From: Bowmanella pacifica
GTDB taxonomy: Bacteria; Pseudomonadota; Gammaproteobacteria; Enterobacterales; Alteromonadaceae
Length of the DNA: 64,000 bases
Direction of reading: 5' to 3'
Assembly (NCBI RefSeq): GCF_014645355.1
Contig: NZ_BMLS01000001.1
Coordinates: 992,001-1,056,000 of the forward strand
The notes beneath the pieces are model-generated. The model saw nothing but the letters and a program-made list of their open reading frames with translations. It made no database searches and had not been told where the DNA came from. This document shows positions 48,060 to 57,794 of this stretch, piece by piece. A program made the translations under genes and the position numbers. How positions within the stretch are numbered: position 1 is the first letter of the stretch; each line of letters starts with the position of its first letter.

Positions 48060-49208
48060 ATGAAAATGCCGCATTTCCTGGACGCCTACAAACAAATCAT
48101 TGCGCACCCGACCATCAGCGCATTCGATGAAAAAATAGACCAGACCAACCTACCATTACTGCAAATGTTAGGCAGTTGGCTGGAAGATCTTGGCTTTCAC
48201 ATAAGTATTCAACCCGTGCCAAACGCCCGGCATAAGTTCAATTTACTGGCCCGTATCGGCAGTGGCGACGGTGGATTGTTGCTGGCCGGCCACTCAGACA
48301 CCGTCCCCTTTGATGAGGGAAGATGGCAGTTTGATCCCTTCAATCTGACGGAAAAAGATAACAAGTTGTACGGCCTCGGCACCTGCGATATGAAAGGCTT
48401 CTTTGCCTTTATTTTGGAGGCGCTACGGGATATTCCGCTAAATAAGTTGAATAAGCCGCTATATATTCTGGCCACTGCCGATGAAGAAACCTCTATGGCC
48501 GGTGCCCGTTTTTTTGCCGAACAACAGTTAATCAAGCCTGATATGGCCATCATAGGTGAACCAACCGGGCTAAAACCCATCTGTAAGCACAAGGGCCATA
48601 TGGCGCATACCCTGGATATCACAGGTAAAGCCGGCCATTCCAGCGATCCGGACAAGGGCGTCAATGCCATTGAGATCATGTACCAGGCGGTAGGTGAACT
48701 GATGAAGCTCAGAGATCAGTTAGCCGCGCAGTATGTGGATCCGGCTTTCAGTGTAGCCAAGACCACCATGAATCTGGGCCATATCCACGGCGGCGATGGT
48801 GAGAATCGTATCTGTGGTCATTGCCGGCTGAACTTTGACTTACGCGCTGTGCCTGGTCTGAGCGATGCTGAGGCTATTTCACGCATTGACCAGGCGCTGG
48901 CACCTGTATACGCCGCTTACCCTGACCGCGTAAGCCGCGCATTGATGTATGACACTGTGCCGTCTTTTGCCAGCCGGAATGAAACACAACTGCTGGATCT
49001 GGCCGAACAATTCACCGGTTTTAACGCCACAAGTGCTAACTACTGCACCGAAGCGCCTTTTATCAGTCAATTGGGGTGCGACACGCTAGTGTTAGGACCG
49101 GGCAGCATCGACCAGGCGCACCAGCCGGATGAATTTATTTCCCTGGATTACGTCAATCCAACCATTAATTTACTGCGCCATTTAATCGGCCAGGTCTGTT
49201 TGAAATAG
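48060..49208 (+). CDS. argE: Acetylornithine deacetylase
   Basis: This 382-residue M20 zinc hydrolase removes acetate from N-acetylornithine. LLLAGHSDTVPFDEGRW (metal His and Asp), LYGLGTCDMKGFFAFILEAL, ATADEETSMAGARFF (Glu pair) and GEPTGLKPICKHKG follow the E. coli enzyme closely. The protein starts at MKMPHFLDAYKQ; an upstream TTG in frame (48003) is rejected because it would run through the ArgR boxes. Having argE and argA together shows the linear pathway rather than an ArgJ cycle. Confidence 0.96.
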   Translation: MKMPHFLDAYKQIIAHPTISAFDEKIDQTNLPLLQMLGSWLEDLGFHISIQPVPNARHKFNLLARIGSGDGGLLLAGHSDTVPFDEGRWQFDPFNLTEKDNKLYGLGTCDMKGFFAFILEALRDIPLNKLNKPLYILATADEETSMAGARFFAEQQLIKPDMAIIGEPTGLKPICKHKGHMAHTLDITGKAGHSSDPDKGVNAIEIMYQAVGELMKLRDQLAAQYVDPAFSVAKTTMNLGHIHGGDGENRICGHCRLNFDLRAVPGLSDAEAISRIDQALAPVYAAYPDRVSRALMYDTVPSFASRNETQLLDLAEQFTGFNATSANYCTEAPFISQLGCDTLVLGPGSIDQAHQPDEFISLDYVNPTINLLRHLIGQVCLK

Positions 49209-49219
49209 TGGAGAGAAGA

Positions 49220-49900
49220 TTGCAATTACAAGCAGTGATTTTTGATATGGATGGCTTGCTGATAGATTCAGAGCCATTATGGCGTCAGGCCGAGCAGGAA
49301 GTATTTGCCACAGTCGGTATTCGTCTGACCGAGTCTATGTGTTTTCAGACCACCGGCTTAAGTACCGAAGAAGTCGTGCAATATTGGTATAACGTCTTTA
49401 GTCTTGAGCGTCAGGATGCTCAAGAGGTTGCTCGCAGACTGGAAGATAGAGTCATAGAGTTGGTCCAGCGTAAGGGGCAAGCCTTACCCGGCGTGTATGA
49501 TTTACTCAAACATTGCCAGAACCTGGGTTTGACTCTCGCGGTGGCATCGGGCTCTGTTAGCCGCTTGATAGAAGCGGTGCTGGATAAACTGCAACTGCGC
49601 GACTACATAGGTTTATACCACTCGGCAGAACATGAAGTGGCAGGCAAACCTAACCCAGCCGTGTATCTGACCACCTTGGATAAGTTGGCATTAGATGCCG
49701 CCCAGTGCGTCGCGTTTGAAGATTCGGCCCGTGGCGCCCAAGCCGCCAAAGCCGCCGGACTCTTTACTATTGCCGTACCGGAAGCTGGCCATAAAGACCC
49801 GGGTCAGTTTGCCATGGCCGATATTCTGCTCGACTCCCTGGAACAGGCGCTAGATTTACCGCAATTCCAATGGCCTAATAGCCATAAACTGGCTGGCTAA
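49220..49900 (+). CDS. HAD hydrolase, HxpB (hexitol phosphatase B) type
   Basis: This 226-residue haloacid-dehalogenase phosphatase is close to E. coli HxpB/YniC, which acts on 2-deoxyglucose 6-phosphate and hexitol phosphates. The nucleophile Asp is in AVIFDMDGLLIDSEPLW, Thr/Ser in LAVASGSVSRL, Lys in VAGKPNPAVYL and the acidic motif in CVAFEDSARGAQAA. Start: a TTG at 49220 has GGAG six bases upstream; a GTG at 49208 overlapping the argE stop codon is the alternative. It is closely linked to argE but not obviously part of arginine metabolism. Confidence 0.85.
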   Translation: MQLQAVIFDMDGLLIDSEPLWRQAEQEVFATVGIRLTESMCFQTTGLSTEEVVQYWYNVFSLERQDAQEVARRLEDRVIELVQRKGQALPGVYDLLKHCQNLGLTLAVASGSVSRLIEAVLDKLQLRDYIGLYHSAEHEVAGKPNPAVYLTTLDKLALDAAQCVAFEDSARGAQAAKAAGLFTIAVPEAGHKDPGQFAMADILLDSLEQALDLPQFQWPNSHKLAG

Positions 49901-49919
49901 CCCCTAACAGGACCTATTC

Positions 49920-50333
49920 ATGCAAAAAACCTTGGCTCTGGTAGCCCATGATCACAAGAAAGCCGACCTGATAGGCTGGGCCAAACAACATAAAGCCGTG
50001 CTGGCCAGGCACAAACTGGTGGCCACCGGCACTACAGGTGGGCTGCTTTCTGATGCCTTGGGTTTACCTGTACATAAATTTAAAAGTGGCCCACTGGGCG
50101 GTGACCAGCAAATTGGCGCTTTGATTGCCGAAGGGACGCTGGATGCCCTGTTTTTCTTCTGGGACCCGCTTAATCCAGCCCCCCACGACCCGGATGTGAA
50201 AGCCCTGCTCAGGCTGTGCAGTGTATGGAATCTGCCGGTAGCCTGTAATGAAGCCACCGCGGATCTGATGATTACATCGCCCTTATTTGAAGACACCCAG
50301 CACGCACGCAAATTGCCCGACTACGGTAAGTAG
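49920..50333 (+). CDS. mgsA: Methylglyoxal synthase
   Basis: This 137-residue enzyme converts dihydroxyacetone phosphate to methylglyoxal. [50 protein letters not shown] and the catalytic Asp region [21 protein letters not shown] are clear. Length matches the short MgsA class. It starts 19 bp after the HAD gene and ends in a strong terminator. Confidence 0.95.
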   Translation: MQKTLALVAHDHKKADLIGWAKQHKAVLARHKLVATGTTGGLLSDALGLPVHKFKSGPLGGDQQIGALIAEGTLDALFFFWDPLNPAPHDPDVKALLRLCSVWNLPVACNEATADLMITSPLFEDTQHARKLPDYGK

Positions 50334-50355
50334 TTAAGCTGGCTATCACAATAAA

Positions 50356-50389
50356 AAGGTCCATCAGACTAAATAGTCGGATGGACCTT
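50356..50389 (+). terminator. Terminator of mgsA
   Basis: AAGGTCCAT / ATGGACCTT outer stem (9 bp) with an inner GACT/AGTC stem, then CTTTAT on the plus strand; on the minus strand TTTTTAT follows, so it may serve the convergent Spy-like gene too. Confidence 0.8.
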
Positions 50390-50399
50390 CTTTATCCCA

Positions 50400-51170
50400 C
50401 TACTGTCTTAACCGGCCTGGATGAGATCTGTCCTTACGTGCCTTATGGCGCTGTTTAAACTGCTCCAGCTTGGCTTGCTGCTCAGCCGTTAGCAGGTGAT
50501 AAAAACCATGACGTTGTTTGAGTCCCTCCAGTGCAGCGGCCTGAAACTGTGACTGATATTGCTCATACAGGCTCGTCCACGCTTGCTCGGTTAAACCCCC
50601 TTGTTCAATCAGCGCCAACTGCTGCTCAGCAAAGCGCTCTCTAATATCCTGGTTTTTCTCACGACTCATCTTTGCTTGCGCCTGTAATTCGGACAAGGCT
50701 TGTTGCTGGGCTTCGTTTAAATCCAGTTTTCGCAACCAGCGGCCGTTAAATGGTGTACGCTCAGGTCGGTCAAACCCTTCTTCCTGCATCTCGGCCCATA
50801 CTTCACGCTGCGACTCTGTCAGTAGATTCCACACCGCTTGATCCATCTGTGCACGGGCCCACATGGCGGCGCGGCGAGCGGTCATTTCTTCACTTAGTAG
50901 AGCTAATGCGGCTTGTTGATCCCAGTCTGCGGCTTCAATCACCGCCTGCTTCTGCTCACGCAGTAATTGGCCGTCTTGGCGAAATACCTGTCTGTCTTCC
51001 CGTCCTTGTTTGAACAAGGTGCGAATATCCTGGCGCTGCTGTGCGCTTAATTGCAGCTCATCAAACATCTTAAACATGGGGCCTCGAGGTGGCTCCTTGG
51101 CTTGTACCGCCGCGCTTAGGGACAAACCGATAGTCAGTGGTAATAGCAATTTCTTGGCGAAGGATCTCAT
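50400..51170 (-). CDS. CpxP/Spy-like periplasmic protein
   Basis: This 256-residue protein has a signal peptide (about 1-24, ending AVQA). Two copies of the Spy/CpxP helical hairpin follow, each marked by an LTxxQ-type motif (LTESQREVWAEM near 115 and LTAEQQAKLEQF near 232). CpxP is a periplasmic adaptor that damps the sensor kinase; Spy is an ATP-independent chaperone. It is divergent from a CpxRA-like pair exactly as cpxP is in E. coli, but is longer than CpxP (166) because of the duplication. Many Gln, Arg and Glu residues; no cysteines. Confidence 0.82.
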   Translation of the reverse strand: MRSFAKKLLLPLTIGLSLSAAVQAKEPPRGPMFKMFDELQLSAQQRQDIRTLFKQGREDRQVFRQDGQLLREQKQAVIEAADWDQQAALALLSEEMTARRAAMWARAQMDQAVWNLLTESQREVWAEMQEEGFDRPERTPFNGRWLRKLDLNEAQQQALSELQAQAKMSREKNQDIRERFAEQQLALIEQGGLTEQAWTSLYEQYQSQFQAAALEGLKQRHGFYHLLTAEQQAKLEQFKQRHKARKDRSHPGRLRQ

Positions 51171-51215
51171 AACAAACTCCTTGGTTGATTCGAGAACCAG
51201 TCTAGCCAGTGCAAT

Positions 51216-51252
51216 GCAAAGTAACGCAAAGCCAGTGTAAAGCTTGTGTAAA
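51216..51252. promoter_or_regulatory. Four phased GYAAAG boxes (Cpx-type operator)
   Basis: GCAAAG (51216), GCAAAG (51226), GTAAAG (51237) and GTAAAG (51248) are direct repeats 10, 11 and 11 bp apart. The last two form GTAAA-N6-GTAAA, an exact CpxR box. The array lies 45 bp before the Spy-like gene start and 75 bp before the regulator gene. Confidence 0.7.
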
Positions 51253-51327
51253 GGTAGCGAAGGGCAACTTTGACAATTTGAACGTCAGGGGTAGCATCCA
51301 GTTTATAGCCATGAATAATGGATTCCC

Positions 51328-52020
51328 ATGAACAAGTCCTTGTTACTGATTGACGACGACACCGAGCTGGCAGCCCTGCTGTGCGACTATCTTTCGCCAC
51401 AGGGATATCAGCTGACATTGGCACATGATGGACGACAAGGGTTGGCGTTGGCCACCGGCGGTCAGCATTTTGACCTGATATTATTGGATGTGATGTTGCC
51501 TGAGCTGGATGGCTTTGAAGTACTTAAGCAGCTTCGCCAAACTCACCTCACACCAGTGCTGATGCTCACTGCCAAGGGAGATGACTTTGATCGTATCTTT
51601 GGTCTGGAGTTAGGGGCCGACGACTATCTACCTAAGCCATTTAACCCAAGGGAGCTGTCGGCACGTATCAAGGCGATTGTCCGGCGCATGGAGTTGTTGT
51701 CAGTCAACTGTCAGCAACAACAACTTCAGATCGACAAATTGCGTTTAGATCCCACAACTCAAAAAGCCTTTCTGGACGATGTCGAATTAGAGTTAACTGG
51801 TACCGAGTTTGGCATGCTGCATTTATTAATGGTCAATACTGCAAAGCTCGTCACCAAACAGGACTTAAGTGAAAAAGTACTAGGCCGTAAACTTAGTGCC
51901 TTCGATCGCAGTATTGATATGCATGTCAGTAACTTACGTCGAAAACTTGCCAGCATTGCTGATGAGGAACGTATCCGGACTATACGCGGGGCTGGCTATA
52001 TGTTGGTAGAGATTCGATGA
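51328..52020 (+). CDS. cpxR: CpxR-like response regulator
   Basis: This 230-residue OmpR-class regulator has a receiver domain (1-115; acidic LLIDDDTELAALL, phospho-Asp in LILLDVMLPELDGFEVL, Lys in LPKPFNPREL) and a winged-helix domain (about 130-228; ELTGTEFGMLHLL, FDRSIDMHVSNLRRKL). Both its position beside a Spy-like gene and the GTAAA boxes point to envelope stress control. The name is by context and family likeness. It overlaps the kinase gene by four bases. Confidence 0.88.
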   Translation: MNKSLLLIDDDTELAALLCDYLSPQGYQLTLAHDGRQGLALATGGQHFDLILLDVMLPELDGFEVLKQLRQTHLTPVLMLTAKGDDFDRIFGLELGADDYLPKPFNPRELSARIKAIVRRMELLSVNCQQQQLQIDKLRLDPTTQKAFLDDVELELTGTEFGMLHLLMVNTAKLVTKQDLSEKVLGRKLSAFDRSIDMHVSNLRRKLASIADEERIRTIRGAGYMLVEIR

Positions 52021-53414
52021 AGTCCAGATGGTGGCTGAAACTCAACCCCCTGAATAGCCTGTTCGGGCGTATTTTCTTATGGTTCTGGTTCACTGCCCTG
52101 ATCATGATTATCGCCACCGGCTGGACATCCAGACAGTTAGCCGAACAACCCCGCTATTCCCCAGCCCAGGCTGAACAGGTGAAAAAGCTCCGCCATATTG
52201 GCACCAAACTGCAGGAGTTGGCAGAAAAGCGCAATATAGATGAAAACGGCTTGGCAAGATTGCTGCGAGGCGTGGGCATACGTAGCCGGGTGGGCCTGCT
52301 GTTGTTAAACCAACAAAATGACCACTTTATCCGCGGTTTTCCTGGCAATGAGCGTTTCAACATCCAGCCGTTTTTATCCTTAAAAGAACAAACCGGTATG
52401 ATTCAGGTAGAAAGCTTGTTCTGGCAGTTTACCGGCCCATTGCCCATCACCCTGGGCAACCAACAGTACCTGCTATTCAGCGGTCGGCATCGCCCACCCG
52501 GTATGCTGGGGCAAATAAAAGAGCATCCTTACTTACTGGCCACTTTGGTATTGGGCTTAAGTGGTAGTTTGTGCATGCTGCTGGCCTGGTCATTCATTCG
52601 TCCCATAGGTCAGTTAAAACAAGCCACTCAGGCTATGGCCGCCGGCAACCTGCATAGTCGGGCCGATCAGGTAGCACACCGTCATGATGAGGTTGGCCAG
52701 TTAGGTCGCGAATTTAACCATATGGCCGAAAAGCTTCAGGCACTGGTAGATAGCCAGAAACGCATACTGGCTGATATTTCTCATGAGCTGCGTTCTCCCC
52801 TGGCCAGATTACAGGTCGCCATTGGCATTGCCCAACAGCGTGAGCAACAGGTAATTCCCGAATTAGCCCGCATTGAACATGAAGCCAATCGTATTGATAC
52901 CATGCTGGAGCATGTGCTGACCCTGGCCAAGCTGGATGCCGGACAACAAAAATTAGCCATACAACGAGTCAGTCTGGAGGAATTACTCACGCCACTTTGT
53001 CAGGACATTCAATTTGAAGCCCAAGCCAAGCAACGGCAATTTGAGTGTAATTATCCCAAACAAACACTTCTTGATATCGATGCAAGGCTGATTAGCAGCG
53101 CACTGGAGAACGTGCTAAGAAATGCGCTGCGCTATAGTGTTGCCCGGGTAAGCCTGGACTGTATTCAGCAGGGTGAGCAATTACACATTCGCATCACAGA
53201 TGACGGCCCCGGCCTGCCAGACAACGAGTTAGAAACGGTGTTCAAACCTTTTTATCGGGTATCCAGTGCCAGAAACCGGGAGTCTGGCGGTACCGGCTTA
53301 GGTTTGGCCATTGCCGCTGGCGCGCTTGCCTCTCATGGTGGCAGAATATGGGCAGAGAATCTGCCACAAGGTGGACTGCAAATCACCATGGAGCTTCATG
53401 TCCTTGAACCATAA
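52017..53414 (+). CDS. cpxA: CpxA-like sensor histidine kinase
   Basis: This 465-residue inner-membrane kinase has two membrane helices (about 16-36 and 172-193) around a periplasmic sensor region. HAMP (RPIGQLKQATQAMAAGNLHS) is followed by the phospho-His in ADISHELRSPLARLQ, the N box NVLRNALRYS, DDGPGLP and GGTGLGLAIA. It phosphorylates the regulator upstream. The sensing domain resembles CpxA (RSRVGLLLLNQQNDHFIRGF). Confidence 0.88.
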   Translation: MKSRWWLKLNPLNSLFGRIFLWFWFTALIMIIATGWTSRQLAEQPRYSPAQAEQVKKLRHIGTKLQELAEKRNIDENGLARLLRGVGIRSRVGLLLLNQQNDHFIRGFPGNERFNIQPFLSLKEQTGMIQVESLFWQFTGPLPITLGNQQYLLFSGRHRPPGMLGQIKEHPYLLATLVLGLSGSLCMLLAWSFIRPIGQLKQATQAMAAGNLHSRADQVAHRHDEVGQLGREFNHMAEKLQALVDSQKRILADISHELRSPLARLQVAIGIAQQREQQVIPELARIEHEANRIDTMLEHVLTLAKLDAGQQKLAIQRVSLEELLTPLCQDIQFEAQAKQRQFECNYPKQTLLDIDARLISSALENVLRNALRYSVARVSLDCIQQGEQLHIRITDDGPGLPDNELETVFKPFYRVSSARNRESGGTGLGLAIAAGALASHGGRIWAENLPQGGLQITMELHVLEP

Positions 53415-54447
53415 ACTGCTGCCTTTATGGATAAGCTTTCTGCTATCTTTAGGCTTTTGCTCTTCCCTGTCAGCTATGGATTATTACTTCTCCGACGAAA
53501 ACCAGCTCGAGTCACATTACCCTACCCAAATCCAGGGGTTCTGGCATAACCAAGTCATAACTGGTGAGTTCAGTGGGGTGGCAGAGGTACCTATTGGATA
53601 TGCCTATGTTCAACATCCACAAGCCATAGGCAGCATAGTGATCAGTAGCGGGCGGATTGAAGGCTATCTGAAATACAAGGAAGTACTGTTCGATTTATAC
53701 CACAACCGCTACTCGGTATTTATTCTAGACCACCGCGGTCAGGGCTTATCCGGCCGCATGAGTGACAATCCTCATCAGGGCTATGTCCAAGATTATCAGC
53801 AATATGTTGATGATCTTAAAACATTTTACTCACAGATTGTGGTGCCCAACAGCCAGCATCAGCCACTGCTGTTAGGTCATTCCATGGGCGGCGCTATTGG
53901 CACCTTGTATCTCGCCACCTACCCTGATGATTTTGCCAAGGCAGCCTTCACTTCTCCCATGTATGGAATTAAAACGCCGTTACCCCTTTGGCTGGCCAAG
54001 GCACTGATTAACACCGGCCAGACCCTGAATCATTGGTTTGCGTCCGGACCTTGGTATTTCATTGGTCAGGGCGACTACCTGGCAGTGCCTTTCGCGCTGA
54101 ATATGCTGACTAACAGCAAAAGCCGCTATCAGTTTTTTCGCCAGGAATATGAGCAGGAACCAAAACTACAGCTGGGGGGCGTCACCTTTGATTGGCTGGA
54201 TGCCTCGATAACCGCCATGAACCGTATTGCCGAACAAGCCAACCAGATAGAAAGCCAGATATTGGTGCTACAAGCGGGTAACGATATGGTGGTGGAGAAT
54301 CAGGCCCAGGATCATGTTTGTGCCCGACTCCCCCATTGCCAATTACAGGTCATTGCCAAGGCTAAACACGAGCTGCTAATGGAAGCTGACGACTACCGCC
54401 AGCCTGCTATGCGGACAATTCTGGACTTTTTTCAGTCACCGAAATAG
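53398..54447 (+). CDS. Exported alpha/beta hydrolase, lysophospholipase-like
   Basis: This 349-residue alpha/beta-hydrolase has an N-terminal signal sequence (about 1-26, ending SLSA). The nucleophile elbow is GHSMGGAIGTLYL (Ser), with FILDHRGQGLSGR as the oxyanion-side HGxG-like strand, VLQAGNDMVVE (acid) and KAKHELLME (His). It resembles PldB-type lysophospholipases and monoacylglycerol lipases. The start at 53398 has GGAG upstream and gives the signal sequence; it overlaps cpxA by 17 bases. Its last 41 bases are antisense to fieF. Confidence 0.82.
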   Translation: MSLNHKLLPLWISFLLSLGFCSSLSAMDYYFSDENQLESHYPTQIQGFWHNQVITGEFSGVAEVPIGYAYVQHPQAIGSIVISSGRIEGYLKYKEVLFDLYHNRYSVFILDHRGQGLSGRMSDNPHQGYVQDYQQYVDDLKTFYSQIVVPNSQHQPLLLGHSMGGAIGTLYLATYPDDFAKAAFTSPMYGIKTPLPLWLAKALINTGQTLNHWFASGPWYFIGQGDYLAVPFALNMLTNSKSRYQFFRQEYEQEPKLQLGGVTFDWLDASITAMNRIAEQANQIESQILVLQAGNDMVVENQAQDHVCARLPHCQLQVIAKAKHELLMEADDYRQPAMRTILDFFQSPK

Positions 54448-55336
54448 GGTCCTGATGGATTAACACCTCAGCTTCGGGGATCGCATGCTTAACCTTAGCC
54501 TCCACCCAGTCACTGATATCATGGGCGTCCAGCAGACGCATATGATCGTCTAATTCCAAATGGAACTGAATAAATATGGTACGCCCCGCCTGACGAGTAC
54601 GAATATCGTGGATACCGTGAACTTTAGGATGTGATAAGGCCAGATCTCTTATCTGATCGCTGAAACTCTCGGGTAACTCTTTGTCCATCAAGGCATTCGC
54701 CGATTCCTGCACTATGCTCTTTGCCCCCCACATCAGATAAAACGCAATGCCGATGGCAAACCAGGCATCCATGGATAAATAGCCCTGGGTCGTCAGCCAC
54801 AATGACAGCAGCACTGCCAGATTCATCAATAAGTCTGATTTGTAGTGCAGGGAATCCGCCCGAATAGCCACCGATCTGGTACGTTTAATAGCCTGATGCT
54901 GCACCCATACCAGCACAATGGTCATCACCACGGTAAATATAGTGGCATATACAGCGAGCATTGGATGCTGTAAGGGAGCAGGGTTCTTCAGACGTTCAAC
55001 ACTGTGAAATACCAGCAGCAACGCTGAACCAAAGATAAATGCAGCCTGGGCCAGACCGGCCAAAGACTCGGCCTTGCCATGGCCGAAACGATGATCGTCA
55101 TCGGCTGGCATCAGGGCGTAGCGAATCACAAAGAAATTAATTACCGAGGCGGCCACATCAAAAAATGAATCCGTCAGTGACGCTAACATCACCGCAGAGT
55201 CGGTTTGATACCATGCCCAGATCTTGACCAGAATCATGGAGAATGCCGCAAACAATGCAAAAGAACTGGCAAATTTCACCCAGAAACTATAGCTGTCCTT
55301 GGTTTCACTCTTAACTACCACACTGATCCTATTCAC
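54407..55336 (-). CDS. fieF: Cation-efflux pump FieF (CDF family)
   Basis: This 309-residue CDF transporter exports Zn2+/Fe2+ in exchange for protons. It has six membrane helices with metal-site residues in [14 protein letters not shown] and [31 protein letters not shown] and the cytoplasmic domain [20 protein letters not shown] follow FieF/YiiP. Length matches E. coli FieF (300). The C-terminal end is encoded over the convergent hydrolase. Confidence 0.93.
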   Translation of the reverse strand: MNRISVVVKSETKDSYSFWVKFASSFALFAAFSMILVKIWAWYQTDSAVMLASLTDSFFDVAASVINFFVIRYALMPADDDHRFGHGKAESLAGLAQAAFIFGSALLLVFHSVERLKNPAPLQHPMLAVYATIFTVVMTIVLVWVQHQAIKRTRSVAIRADSLHYKSDLLMNLAVLLSLWLTTQGYLSMDAWFAIGIAFYLMWGAKSIVQESANALMDKELPESFSDQIRDLALSHPKVHGIHDIRTRQAGRTIFIQFHLELDDHMRLLDAHDISDWVEAKVKHAIPEAEVLIHQDPISVTEKSPELSA

Positions 55337-55449
55337 TTTTTACCACGCCAATGGCAGCAGTATACCCTTTCACCAATAGCGATGCACAGGCCAGGCAGCA
55401 GACCGGAGAAAATGCTATGCTAAGCCTCTTTTGGTCTTTGTCCCCAACT

Positions 55450-55914
55450 ATGCTGGATATTCTGCTTTACCAACCCGAAATTCCGCCCAATACAGGCAAT
55501 ATCATACGTTTATGCGCCAATACGGGCTTCCGTCTGCATCTGATAGGTCCACTGGGCTTTGCCTGGGATGACAAGCGCCTGCGTCGCGCCGGTCTGGACT
55601 ACCATGAATTTGCTGCGGTAGGCCAATATGACAGCCTGCAAGCCTGTCTGGAGACCGTCAAGCCTGGCCGACTTTTTGCCTGCACGACCAAAGGCAAGGC
55701 CAACTACAGCGAAGCCGGTTTTGTTAAAGGTGATGCGCTGTTGTTTGGGCCGGAGAGCCGTGGCTTACCCATGGATGTCATAGAAGCACTACCGCCAGCC
55801 CAGCGATTGCGTATTCCCATGCTGGCACAAAGCCGCAGCATGAACTTATCCAATGCAGTCGCAGTCATGGTGTTTGAAGCCTGGCGGCAGTTAGGATTTG
55901 AGGGGGCGGTGTAA
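55450..55914 (+). CDS. trmL: tRNA (cytidine/uridine-34 2'-O)-methyltransferase
   Basis: This 154-residue SPOUT methyltransferase modifies the wobble base of tRNA-Leu. [47 protein letters not shown] and [18 protein letters not shown] form the AdoMet knot. The start at MLDILL matches the family, though it has no ribosome site. An in-frame ATG at 55417 has GGAG eight bases upstream and would add 11 residues. Confidence 0.93.
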   Translation: MLDILLYQPEIPPNTGNIIRLCANTGFRLHLIGPLGFAWDDKRLRRAGLDYHEFAAVGQYDSLQACLETVKPGRLFACTTKGKANYSEAGFVKGDALLFGPESRGLPMDVIEALPPAQRLRIPMLAQSRSMNLSNAVAVMVFEAWRQLGFEGAV

Positions 55915-55962
55915 CCCCCTCGAGTAAAAACGCAGTCCGTTTGAGACTAGGGTTTTAGAAGC

Positions 55963-56970
55963 TCACTCAAACTTCTTTTCCCTACCTAACAACGCCAGTG
56001 CGGCCTCTTTAGGCGGTTTGCCCTCATACAATACCTGGTAGATCTGCTCGGTGATGGGCATCTCGACTCCCTGGCGCTGCGCCAGTAAATACACCTCACG
56101 GGTATTGCGATAGCCTTCCACCACCTGCCCAATACTATCCATGGCTTCCTGCACAGACATGCCCTTACCCAGCGCCAAACCAAAACGGCGGTTACGGGAC
56201 TGGTTATCGGTGCAGGTCAGCACCAAATCGCCCAGTCCGGCCATGCCCATAAAGGTACTGACTTCTGCGCCTAATGCCGCTCCCAAACGGGTAAGTTCTG
56301 CCAACCCGCGGGTAATCAGAGCGGTGCGGGCATTAGCCCCGAAGCCGATACCGTCAGCCAGGCCCGCACCAATGGCAATCACGTTCTTTACCGCGCCGCC
56401 TAGTTGCACACCGATAAAGTCGGTGTTTTTGTAGACCCGCAATGACTTGCCGCAATGCAACATATCGGCGATATCATCAACAAACTGGTCATCTGTGGAC
56501 GAAAGTGAAATAGCCGTAGGTAAACCGGCTGCCATCTCTTTGGCAAAGGTTGGCCCGGACAGCACGGCAAGCGAAATGTCCTCGCCCAGAATACGGCGCG
56601 CCACATCCTGTAGTAAGCAACCTGTATCAGGCTCCAAGCCCTTAGTGGCCCAGACGATACGATGTGCGTCCGTCAGTATGGGCTTGATTTGCTTGAGCAA
56701 TTCGGCAAAACCATGGCTTGGCACCACCACCAGAATATTGAGGCTGGCCGCTACGGCCTTAGCTAAATCAGCTTCTACATGCAGCTGTTCAGGAAACGGC
56801 GCGTCCGGCAAGTAGCGACTATTGACCCTGTCCTGTGCCATGTGCGCCATTTGTTCGCCATCCCGTCCCCAAATCCAGGTCGGAAAACCATTTCTGGCAA
56901 AACAAAAAGCAAGGGCGGTGCCGTACGACCCCGCCCCCAGGACTGTCATGCTTTTCGCGTTAGCAGTCAT
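55963..56970 (-). CDS. gpsA: Glycerol-3-phosphate dehydrogenase (NAD(P)+)
   Basis: This 335-residue enzyme makes sn-glycerol 3-phosphate for phospholipids. NAD loop [40 protein letters not shown], the catalytic Lys in [17 protein letters not shown] and [14 protein letters not shown] are visible. Length is normal (E. coli 339). The ATG overlaps the secB stop codon by one base, the classical secB-gpsA pairing. Confidence 0.97.
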   Translation of the reverse strand: MTANAKSMTVLGAGSYGTALAFCFARNGFPTWIWGRDGEQMAHMAQDRVNSRYLPDAPFPEQLHVEADLAKAVAASLNILVVVPSHGFAELLKQIKPILTDAHRIVWATKGLEPDTGCLLQDVARRILGEDISLAVLSGPTFAKEMAAGLPTAISLSSTDDQFVDDIADMLHCGKSLRVYKNTDFIGVQLGGAVKNVIAIGAGLADGIGFGANARTALITRGLAELTRLGAALGAEVSTFMGMAGLGDLVLTCTDNQSRNRRFGLALGKGMSVQEAMDSIGQVVEGYRNTREVYLLAQRQGVEMPITEQIYQVLYEGKPPKEAALALLGREKKFE

Positions 56971-57476
56971 TAGGCCTCTTGGCTTTGTGCTGCTTGCTGA
57001 GCCTGAGCTTCTTCGACACGCTTTTGCATATAAGCGGCGAAAATAGCGTCAAAGTTAACCGGTGCCAGGTTCAACTGAGGGAAAGTGCCACGGTTCACCA
57101 AGTTAGAGATACACTCACGGGCGTAAGGGAACAGGGTATTGGGGCAGAATGAGCCCAGAATATGCGCTTTCTGCTGGTCTGACATATCAGCGATAGTGAA
57201 AATACCTGCTTGCTGAACTTCAACCAAAAATGCAGTTTGCTCACCGGCATTGGCGGTGACGGTAACAGACAACACCACTTCATAGCTGTTGTCATCCAAT
57301 TTGGTGCTGCGAGTATCCAGATCCATCTTCACTTCAGGTTTCCACTCTTGCTGGAACACTGCAGGTGAATTAGGTGATTCAAAAGAGATATCTTTGGTGT
57401 AGATACGCTGGATGGCAAATTGTGGTTGTGCCGCTTGCGCCTGATCCAAACCGTTTGCTTTTACTTCTTCTGTCAT
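56970..57476 (-). CDS. secB: Protein-export chaperone SecB
   Basis: This 168-residue tetrameric chaperone keeps preproteins unfolded for Sec[20 protein letters not shown] and PDILFPYARE-type segment [20 protein letters not shown] are family marks, with a Gln/Ala-rich tail. It is 24 bp after grxC and coupled to gpsA. Confidence 0.96.
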   Translation of the reverse strand: MTEEVKANGLDQAQAAQPQFAIQRIYTKDISFESPNSPAVFQQEWKPEVKMDLDTRSTKLDDNSYEVVLSVTVTANAGEQTAFLVEVQQAGIFTIADMSDQQKAHILGSFCPNTLFPYARECISNLVNRGTFPQLNLAPVNFDAIFAAYMQKRVEEAQAQQAAQSQEA

Positions 57477-57500
57477 CTTCTTTCCTAAAAGTGTTTAGGC

Positions 57501-57758
57501 CTAAGCGGCCAGTAATTCGTCGAGCCGTCCCTGGGCATCCAGAAACAGCATGTCGTCACAACCACCGATATGGCGGTTATCGATGAAAATCTGCGGCACG
57601 GTATAACCGCCATTGGCCCGCTCTATCATAACATCGCGCAATTCGGGCTGCTGATCGATGGGATATTCCTGAAACGCTACCCCTTTACTGCTGAGCACCT
57701 GCTTGGCACGCACGCAATAAGGGCAATAAGCTTTGGTATAAATTTCCACTTTAGCCAT
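57501..57758 (-). CDS. grxC: Glutaredoxin 3
   Basis: This 85-residue dithiol glutaredoxin has the active site YCPYC and the glutathione-binding TVPQIFIDNRHIGGCDD. Start: MAKVEIYTKAYC; four extra codons upstream are possible but unlike the family. It lies between the rhodanese and secB genes. Confidence 0.94.
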   Translation of the reverse strand: MAKVEIYTKAYCPYCVRAKQVLSSKGVAFQEYPIDQQPELRDVMIERANGGYTVPQIFIDNRHIGGCDDMLFLDAQGRLDELLAA

Positions 57759-57794
57759 GGCCAACCTCACAACAGCCGCGTTAAAACATCAGGG

